Source: an uncultured Acetatifactor sp.
Lineage (GTDB): Bacteria; Bacillota; Clostridia; Lachnospirales; Lachnospiraceae
NCBI GenBank assembly: GCA_947627535.1
Contig: CANQWM010000007.1
Span: 48,523-112,522 of the forward strand
Direction: 5' to 3'
DNA: 64,000 nt
Every line of letters starts with the position of its first letter. Positions within the stretch are counted from its first letter, which is position 1. This document shows, one piece after another, positions 61,903 to 64,000 of the stretch. Made by a program: the position numbers and the translations under genes. The notes under the pieces were generated by a model. That model worked only from the letters and a program-made list of their open reading frames with translations, was not told the DNA's origin and made no database searches.

Positions 61903-63009
61903 ATGCAGAAAAACAACTTACAGCAGTACTTTCCCATGATCCGCACCCGCAACGAACTTTTGCGGGAAATTGGCGCCAGTCCCTCTCTTAAAACTCTGTT
62001 CAACACCCTGAAACCGGAACGTCAGCAGGAATTTCTGAACTTCTGCAGCGGCGTCAAGGGCGTTCGTCTTCTCTACGACTCTTTTTTTAAGGCAGTCATG
62101 GATCCCGACCGGGATCCCTCTCGGCTGAGCAACTTTCTCTCGCTTCTCCTGCAGCGGGAGGTCACCGTCGTCTCCGTCCTCTCCAACGAAGGACAGATTA
62201 TGCCGGACACGTTAGTCGTCATGGATCTCATCGTACGCCTGGAAGACGGCAGCATCACCACCGTGGAGGTCCAGCGTTACGGCTACGCCTTCCCCGGCCA
62301 GCGGGCCGCCTGCTATTCCGCGGATATGCTGCTTCGGCAGTACAAGCAGAAGCGGGATCAGGCCTCCGCCAACGGGACGCGCATGAACTACCGGAGCCTG
62401 CGCCCCGTCTATACCATCGTCCTGTACGAATTCAGCCCCGCAGAGTTCCACGCTTATCCTGGGGATTATGTCCATCGTTTTCATCAGGTTTCCAATACGG
62501 GATTAGAGATGGACCTATTGGAGGAATATATCTTTGTTCCCCTTGACATCTTAAAGGAAATCGTCCAAAATAATGGTATCAGAAACCAATTGGAAGCCTG
62601 GCTGGCATTTTTCTGCATGGATGAACCGGAGTGGGTCCTGAAGTTGTCAGAAAACTATCCCATGTTCCGAACAATGTATGAAGAAATCTATGAGATGTGC
62701 CGGAATCTGGAAGGAGTGATGCAGATGTATTCCAAAGAACTGAGGGAATTGGACAGCAACACGGTACAGTACATGATCGACCAAATGCAGGAGGACCTCA
62801 ACAGGAAGGACGCTGAACTCAGCCAAAAAGATACCCAGCTCAACCAGCAGTATGTCCTACTCAGCCATAAAGATAACCAGCTCAGTCAGAAAGACGCTCA
62901 ACTCAGCCAGAAGGACGCCCAGCTCAGCCAGAAGGAAAATCTAATCGCGGAATTACAGAACCAGATTCAGGAAATGAAAAAACTTTTGGCCGAAAATCCG
63001 GATCTTTAA
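61903..63009 (+). CDS. Rpn-type PD-(D/E)XK nuclease, copy C
   Basis: 368 residues, nearly identical to copies A and B to about residue 300 (a few substitutions such as R-T-M-Y-E-E-I near 260). Asp108 and Glu122-V-Gln124 are kept. The tail has eight heptads, with QLSQKDA repeated. GGAGG lies 10 nt before the ATG. A decayed second 3' end follows at 63012. An internal start is at 62725. Confidence 0.9.
   Translation: MQKNNLQQYFPMIRTRNELLREIGASPSLKTLFNTLKPERQQEFLNFCSGVKGVRLLYDSFFKAVMDPDRDPSRLSNFLSLLLQREVTVVSVLSNEGQIMPDTLVVMDLIVRLEDGSITTVEVQRYGYAFPGQRAACYSADMLLRQYKQKRDQASANGTRMNYRSLRPVYTIVLYEFSPAEFHAYPGDYVHRFHQVSNTGLEMDLLEEYIFVPLDILKEIVQNNGIRNQLEAWLAFFCMDEPEWVLKLSENYPMFRTMYEEIYEMCRNLEGVMQMYSKELRELDSNTVQYMIDQMQEDLNRKDAELSQKDTQLNQQYVLLSHKDNQLSQKDAQLSQKDAQLSQKENLIAELQNQIQEMKKLLAENPDL
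62725..63009 (+). CDS. Possible intragenic RpnS-like coiled-coil protein, copy C (94 aa)
   Basis: An in-frame ATG at codon 275 is preceded by AAGGAG (62711-62716) with 8 nt between. It has eight heptads. Confidence 0.45.
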   Translation: MYSKELRELDSNTVQYMIDQMQEDLNRKDAELSQKDTQLNQQYVLLSHKDNQLSQKDAQLSQKDAQLSQKENLIAELQNQIQEMKKLLAENPDL

Positions 63010-63011
63010 AG

Positions 63012-63294
63012 ATGAACCGGAGTGGGTCCTGAAGTTGTCAGAAAACTATCCCGCGTTTCTAACGATGTATGAATAAATCTATGAGATGTGCAGGGATCTG
63101 GGAGTGATGCGGATGTATTCCAAAGAACTGAGAGAATTGGACAGCAACACGGTACAGTACATGATCGACCAAATAAATGCAGGAGGACCTTAACAGGAAT
63201 GACGCCCAACTCAGCCAGCAGGAAAATCTGATCGCTGAATTACAGAACCAGATTCAGGAAATGAAAAAACTTTTGGTCGAAGATCCGGATCTTG
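63012..63294 (+). pseudogene. Decayed 3' fragment of a fourth Rpn copy
   Basis: It repeats the last ~370 bp of copies A-C with an in-frame stop at TGAATAAAT, small indels and a deletion of most heptad units. It ends in the conserved ENLIAELQNQIQEMKKLL tail. It is probably left by recombination between copies. Confidence 0.88.
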
Positions 63295-63299
63295 GCTCT

Positions 63300-63420
63300 C
63301 TAAATTTTTGAGGGGTTCCTTTGGATTTTGAGGGGTTTCCCCTCTTTTTCCTGTAGCCCTTCCCCATTTGGAGGGGGCACCCTTAAGCTTCTCGCTTTTG
63401 AGGGGATTCCCCTGCATCCC
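63300..63420. repeat. Three copies of a TTTTGAGGGG motif
   Basis: TTTTGAGGGG followed by (A/T)TTCC occurs near 63305, 63326 and 63398. The middle copy is also the left arm of a terminator hairpin. The role of the others is unknown. Confidence 0.6.
63330..63349 (+). terminator. Rho-independent terminator of the Rpn island
   Basis: GAGGGG-TTT-CCCCTC followed by TTTTT. It would stop plus-strand transcripts leaving copy C and its remnant. Confidence 0.75.
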
Positions 63421-63453
63421 CTCGATTCCTTAAAGCCCTTCTGCTTCTGGAGT

Positions 63454-63478
63454 GGTTTTGTGCATTCTGCATAAAACC
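63454..63478. repeat. Imperfect inverted repeat
   Basis: An 11-bp stem with one mismatch around TTC. No U-run follows, so its role is unclear. The stretch 63479-63734 shows nothing else. Confidence 0.4.
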
Positions 63479-63734
63479 CCTTTCATATCCCTGCTTTCGC
63501 TTTCCGGTTCTTCTTTTATTTTTGCCAATGAAAATTATACTCTAAGGACAGAAATTTAAAAAAAGGTCATTATGCCCTGGAAAGGAGATTCGCCCTGCCG
63601 CAAACCGTATCACTGCCTCCCGCCCTCAGGAACAACCAGCTGAAAAGATCCGGACACAGACAGAAAATTTCTCTGTTCTGTAAAAAACAGAAATATGCCT
63701 TCTGATAGCTTTCTATTACGTGCTGCAAAGTTTG

Positions 63735-63995
63735 TCAGATAATAGCTGCACCGATTGCCGAAAAATATCTGTTTGCCGGGGCAGCAGTAACCGTTTTCCC
63801 AAGTGCAAGACTCATAAAAGCTGCCACTCCCTTTATGATCGAAAAGCCTCCCGATAAAAGTATACTGTCCCCTGTTACTTTATCCAAAAGCGGAACTGCC
63901 TTCTTAAATATCTGCCAGATTACTTGAATATTACGGTGCGGCGGAGCCGCCTGTCCGGCGTGGCGAGAGCCACCTGTCCGGACTGACGGAGCCAC
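63735..63995 (-). pseudogene. C-terminal fragment of a BadF/BcrA/BcrD-type ATPase
   Basis: The end of the frame, DSILLSGGFSIIKGVAAFMS...TAAPANRYFSAIGAA, matches the last domain of the BadF/BadG/BcrA/BcrD family (2-hydroxyacyl-CoA dehydratase activators). The usual N-terminal ATPase half is absent, and the first ~25 codons fall in a tandem repeat without coding character. It is therefore a truncated remnant, unless an upstream part joins it beyond the window. Confidence 0.55.
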
Positions 63996-64000
63996 CTTGT
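63932..64000. repeat. Short tandem repeat at right edge
   Basis: Three imperfect units of about 22 bp, each with GGAGCC(A/G)CC and TGTCCGG, run to the end of the window. The array probably continues beyond it. Confidence 0.6.

Overview
The window reads as chromosomal DNA of a moderately GC-rich Firmicute, most likely a Lachnospiraceae-type Clostridium. The grounds are the DUF5716/DUF5717 cassette, two adjacent PurF-like proteins, a perfect CIRCE element in front of htpG, GGAGG-type ribosome sites and a Pel locus without outer-membrane genes. No rRNA, tRNA or CRISPR array was seen. Most genes lie on the minus strand.

1-17.5 kb: surface polysaccharide. A Stealth-type phosphotransferase runs off the left edge. 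Next are two DUF4874/DUF4832 proteins, then a long minus-strand operon read from 17.4 kb down to 2.5 kb. Its order is a lone PqqD-like protein, an SDR-PelD fusion (c-di-GMP receptor), a PelE-like TPR membrane protein, an 845-residue polytopic membrane protein, a DUF2194 (PelA-deacetylase-like) protein, PelF, PelG, DUF2304, a GT4, a GT2 and a DUF4874/DUF4832 protein. This is a Gram-positive Pel-like exopolysaccharide system with several extra parts.

17.5-24.2 kb: a VTC-domain protein, a DUF4956 membrane protein and a Cthe_2159-type lipoprotein form one operon. Beside it are DUF1189 and an OmpR/histidine kinase pair. 24.1-29.5 kb: purine synthesis, purC-purF-purB plus a second PurF-like protein whose glutaminase site is destroyed. 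29.5-38.2 kb: an ABC transporter followed by the uncharacterised DUF5717/DUF5716 cassette with a TPR-like protein and a coiled-coil membrane protein. 38.4-51.4 kb: a SpoIID/peptidoglycan-binding-like protein, a GH130 phosphorylase, a heterodimeric ABC exporter, a GHKL/LytTR pair, PepF, uxuA and a fructuronate reductase, and a small leader-like protein. 51.5-55 kb: HtpG under CIRCE and a PrsA-like lipoprotein foldase.

55.2-63.3 kb: an accessory island of Rpn/PD-(D/E)XK nuclease genes. It has five intact genes, three of them nearly identical, and at least two decayed copies, broken up by an IS66 tnpB remnant and an AAA-ATPase remnant. All five intact genes carry an in-frame internal ATG with a Shine-Dalgarno-like sequence exactly 8 nt upstream. 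These would yield 86-101 residue C-terminal proteins, and in four of the five that C-terminus is a heptad-repeat coiled coil. In the three near-identical copies the number of heptads differs. This matches the architecture of RpnL toxin / intragenic RpnS antitoxin systems and, with the Pel locus, is the most interesting content. The right edge holds a truncated BadF/BcrA-like fragment and the start of a short tandem repeat.
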